The notes beneath the pieces are model-generated. The model made no database searches. It was not told the DNA's origin and saw only the letters and a program-made list of their open reading frames with translations. A stretch of DNA of 64,000 bases, from contig MEDY01000063.1 of assembly GCA_001724265.1 (NCBI GenBank), positions 1-64,000 of the forward strand, in the 5' to 3' direction. This document shows, in pieces, positions 60,601-64,000 of this stretch; the first letter of the stretch is position 1, and the number at the start of each line of letters is the position of its first letter. Position numbers and translations under genes: made by a program. This DNA comes from Rhizaria sp. SCN 62-66. Lineage: Eukaryota; Rhizaria, unplaced.

Positions 60601-63305
60601 ACGAGGACTTCTTCTTCTTATTGTCCTCGTCGTCGCTGCCGTCGCCGTAGCCGAGCTTGGCCGCGGTCGCCGCGTCGTCGGCCGCCTTGCCCAGCGCATC
60701 GGCGACGCCGTCTGCGCCGTACACGAGTTCGGTCAGCGAGACGGACCGCGCCATGGAGCGGGCGCGGTCGGCCAGGAGCTGCTTCCAGTCGGCCGCGTGA
60801 TCGCCCAGGTCCTCGTTGTCGTCGCCGTCGTCCGACATCAGCAGGGCCTTCTTGCCAGACTTGCCGGCCTTGGCGCTAGCGCCGGAGCCGGAGCCGGAGA
60901 ACTCTGAGGCGAAGTAGTCGGTGGCGTCCTCAGGAGTCGCGTCTTCGTCATCCTCGTCCTCGTCGTCCAACTCGCCTTCAAGGGCGTCCTCGTCCTCGTC
61001 GTTGTAGTCGCCCTCGTCGCCCTCACCGTCCTCACGATCACTCGCGTCGACGTCGTCATCGTCGTCGTCGTTGTAGTAGTCGTCGTCGTTGCGCGCGCCG
61101 CCGAAGTCGTCGTCGTCCCCGCCGTTGTCGTCGTCGCCGTCGTCGTCCGAGTCGTCGTCGCCGTCGTTGTTGTTGACGTCGTCGTCTGCAAAGATCACCT
61201 GGCGACGCACCCGGCCATCGGCGCCGCGCACCTCCTTGACCTGCAGGCGCTCGTACGCGTCCTCGCCGTCCTTGGTGTCGCCGCCCGCGCCCGCGCGCGC
61301 GTTCTTGATGGCGTCCGCGTCCTCGTCCTCGTCGTCGTCGTCAGAGTTGTTGCTGTTAGCCTTGCGGCGGAGCGCGGCGGGCAACGCGTCAGAGTCGTAG
61401 CCCTCCTTGCGAATGGCGTTGATCTTGTCAAACTGCGCCGCCGTGATGCTCTTGCCGCCCTTGAAGAGCGAGATCGTGTGCTCCGTCTCGAGCGCGGTGT
61501 CGATGCCCTTGGAAGACGCGCTGTTGGTGTTGTAATGCATCATCGCGTTATTGCTCGCATGTGGGTTCGTCGCGCCGCTGCCGACGGTCTGGAGCGAGCG
61601 CACGAGGGCCTCGCCGCCCAGCTCGTCGATGGCGGCCTGGCTCAGGTTCGCCGTCAGCGGCGCCTTCTCGCCCAGGCGGCGCGCGATCTCGGCCGGCAGC
61701 ACGGCGCCCGCGCCCGAGCCGGGGATGTCGTCGCCCTCGTTGAGCGCGCGCGCCGCCGTGTCGGCCAGCAGCAGGTGCGCGGGCGTGTAGGTGACCTGCT
61801 TGTCGTTGATCGTGATGTACACCGCGTCCTTGTCGTACACGATGTCGCCCTGTTATCAGTTGGAGTTTAAATCATGAAATATAGATGTGAGGCTAAAAGT
61901 CTAAAAATAATAAAATAATATCACTTTGCAGTTGGTGGTTTAAAGAAATCTAAACTATTTTGTTCACAGAGGAACGCGTATGCCCTCAAAAGTCGAAGTA
62001 TGAGTACGTACCAGGTCTGCCATGGGCGCGTAGATCTGGCGGTCCTTCTCGCGGAGCGAGGAGCGGTAGCTCTTGCCGTCACTGCCGGCCTCGAGCGCGG
62101 CGCCCTCGCGCGCCTCCTGCTGCTGCTGCGCCGTGGGCAGCGGGTCGTCGAGCACGGTGAAGGCGTCGATGGCGAAGTCGCCGACGCCGGCCAGGTGGAT
62201 GTTCTGCCCGGGCTTGAGGTTGGTGCCGCGCACGTAGCCGTAAAGCGCGACCGTGCGGTCCGTCACCGGGTTCGCGGCGACCTGGCCGGGGTGCGTCATG
62301 TCCTCCACGCGGTCTGCCAGCACGTACGAGTGCGCGATGCGCCACGAGAGCGGCGCGGGCTTGACGACCGAGACGAAGCGGCCCAGATTGATCACCTCGC
62401 GACGCAGGTACTTGCCGTGCATGACACCAGAGAAGTAAAAGAGCTTGGAGCCATCGCAGACCTCGGTCCAGAAGCGTTCCTTCATGATCTTCTTGAGTCG
62501 GCGCAGCTGCTTCGACTCGCGGAAGTTGTCCAGGTGGGTCAGGATGCCGATGACCTTGGGGAAACCGTGCGTCTTGAGGATGTTGAGGAACTCGAACGTC
62601 TCCATCTCGAAGCCGAAGCTGGCGTCGATGACGAGCAGCACCAGGTCCGCAACCTTGGCGGCGTCGAGCCTGTGGCGAGCCGACATTTATCAGAAGAGAA
62701 TAAAGAGGGTATATGTGAGTAAAATAAGTTGAAAATAATACAAGCAATAAATGGTGTACTGTCCATGCTTAGACCATAGTATTATCTTAATGCGCATTGA
62801 CTAGCATCTTGAAAAGCAACGTTATATGCAATGGGCAGTGTTATCGCTATAGTTTTGTCGTAAGCACGTACATGGAGCCCATGTCGTTCGCGACCTCGAG
62901 GAAGGTCACGCGGCGCGACTTGCCCGTGGTGATCGAGATCGGGCCCGAGGGGTCGCTGACGTTAACCTTGGAGTAGCTCTTGACGAGCGACTTGATGACT
63001 GTGGACTTGCCGACGCCGGGCGGGCCTGCAACGGCCACAACCAGCGGCGGCGGCACGGCCACCGCGCGCGAGGGCATCACGAAGTGCTGGCGGCGCTGCT
63101 CCATGAGCGAGGCGTAGCCGGCGAGCTTCTTGGCGCGGATCGAAGACGCGATGCCAAACGCGCGCGGGTCGCGGCGCTTGTTGGGGTTGTTCTTAGGGTC
63201 GACGCCTGCCTTCTTGAGTTTGTACGCCGCGCGCTTGTCCGACTTGACGCCGGACTGCTTCGCGCGGAACGGGCGCGACGGCGCCGGGTTGCCTGCGTCA
63301 CTCAT
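57601..63305 (-). CDS. BMS1: Ribosome biogenesis GTPase BMS1
   Basis: There are seven exons: 63305-62872, 62669-62012, 61849-59627, 59464-59127, 58937-58505, 58339-58142 and 57927-57601. They join in frame to give 1536 residues; human and yeast BMS1 have about 1280 and 1180. The GTPase domain has the P-loop GPPGVGKST at 94-102, the ADLVLLVIDASFGFEMETFE switch region, and HGFPKVIGILTHLDNF (TxLD G4-type motif). The central exon is long and highly acidic with Asp/Glu/Asn runs (about residues 500-900) and accounts for the extra length. C-terminal AARP2CN/DUF663 landmarks are GKYVRILISRVPCEF, FDRKCPVLVGALL, RWHKRILKTNDPLVFSIGWR, YLKYTPQHMHCLCTFYGP and ARFEGAKIKTVSGIRGQIKK. The end is Lys/Arg-rich. 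BMS1 acts in the nucleolus with Rcl1 in 18S rRNA processing and small-subunit assembly. The stop is TGA. Confidence 0.96.
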
Positions 63306-64000
63306 GCAGAGGCGGGACCGAGAGGGACGGTGACCTGGAGGGGTGGCGGGGCGCGGGGAGCGAAAAGCGGGAGGACGAAGTTGCAGTTGGTGAGGGGGCC
63401 GTAGTGTGAAAAAACAGGGGTCGGAGCGAGACGGGACGTCAGGTTGGAAAGAAACTACAACAAATTCAAATAGTAAATCAGCGTGTCACTGTTATATACG
63501 CTATTCATATATCTCTCTGTCGATGGGAAAGACCTCTAGGCTCATCTGCCTTCTACGGTGTCCGTGATTGCTGCAGTTGCTTGCTGGAACCATGCTTTTT
63601 CGCGAACCGAGCCGCTTGCAGCAGTCATCGTAGTAGCTTCACCGCGGCGATGGTGGGCAAAGGAGTGTTCGTTACATGGGTTGTTGATGGTGGTACGGTC
63701 GAGTGTTCACATTGTAGTTGGTGGCATAGATGTGTCTGCGAGTTCGAGATGCGTGTAGCGTAATTACACCTGAAAAGTCTTCACTCACTTGCTCTACGCA
63801 CGTCCTCGAAGCTAGTCCAGGCGAGATACCCCCATTACCCGATGGCGGGAAACCTTTCTCTCGCGCGCCCACTCTGCCATTCGCTGCCATATCAACGAAG
63901 CTTTACTAAAACATCCATACTATTGCAAATTATCGCATACTATGCCTTTACTTCTTCTAACGTCGAAATCATTCCGGTACGCCTTCGCAAAGCACTCACC
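63306..64000. other. Promoter side of BMS1 and flank
   Basis: GC-rich DNA next to the BMS1 start is followed by AT-richer DNA to the right edge. Short ORFs at 63558-63763 show no motif. A gene could begin beyond the window. Confidence 0.5.

Overview
The window is nuclear DNA of a unicellular eukaryote. Protein-coding genes are very GC-rich, with Ala/Ser/Gly/Asn/Gln low-complexity tracts, and they sit in AT-rich intergenic DNA. Most are split by AT-rich introns of roughly 130-530 bases. I assembled 38 introns by requiring intact frames across junctions; 32 begin GTACG. The contents (26S proteasome RPN1, Paf1-complex LEO1, BMS1, class II glycyl-tRNA synthetase with a WHEP-like N-terminus, a mitochondrial carrier, a HEI10-type meiotic RING protein, a possible CEP164-like centriolar protein) point to a mitochondriate, probably flagellated and sexual protist. 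I cannot name the species.

Layout, left to right: the 3' end of a type I membrane protein gene (2-904); a frameshifted secreted Cys-rich gene (1585-1931, minus); a papain-family cysteine peptidase (2964-4079, plus); a hugely expanded homoserine O-acetyltransferase (4741-10332, minus); a cathepsin Z/X-like peptidase (10992-12183, plus); an unknown protein with a long CAA-triplet tract containing a frame slip (12613-14040, minus); an unknown Ala-rich 780-residue protein (14647-16989, plus); LEO1 (17795-19969, plus); an unknown 271-residue protein (20478-21451, minus); a 78-residue two-TM protein (22054-22472, plus); GlyRS (23519-26007, minus); RPN1 (27330-31698, plus); an NAD/pyrimidine/folate-type mitochondrial carrier (32846-35678, plus); TXNDC9/PhLP3 (36450-37739, minus); HEI10/CCNB1IP1-like (38462-41181, minus); an unknown 1305-residue protein (41656-46036, minus); a small two-TM protein (47109-47880, minus); a 2719-residue coiled-coil protein with a CEP164-like motif (48426-57271, plus); and BMS1 (57601-63305, minus).

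The genes are mostly unrelated housekeeping functions, not a gene cluster: protein turnover (RPN1, two secreted cysteine peptidases), translation and ribosome assembly (GlyRS, BMS1), transcription elongation (LEO1), chaperonin regulation (TXNDC9), methionine biosynthesis (MET2-like), mitochondrial transport, meiosis and cilia. No mobile element, CRISPR array, rRNA or convincing tRNA was found.

The points most worth following up are: an in-frame TAG codon inside the otherwise intact HEI10 gene, in a window where none of 19 genes ends in TAG; the unusual C at position +4 of the splice donor; an RPN1 exon whose only coding content is the ATG; an open upstream TTG-initiated extension on GlyRS that resembles a mitochondrial presequence; and conserved enzyme or carrier folds interrupted by very long low-complexity insertions.
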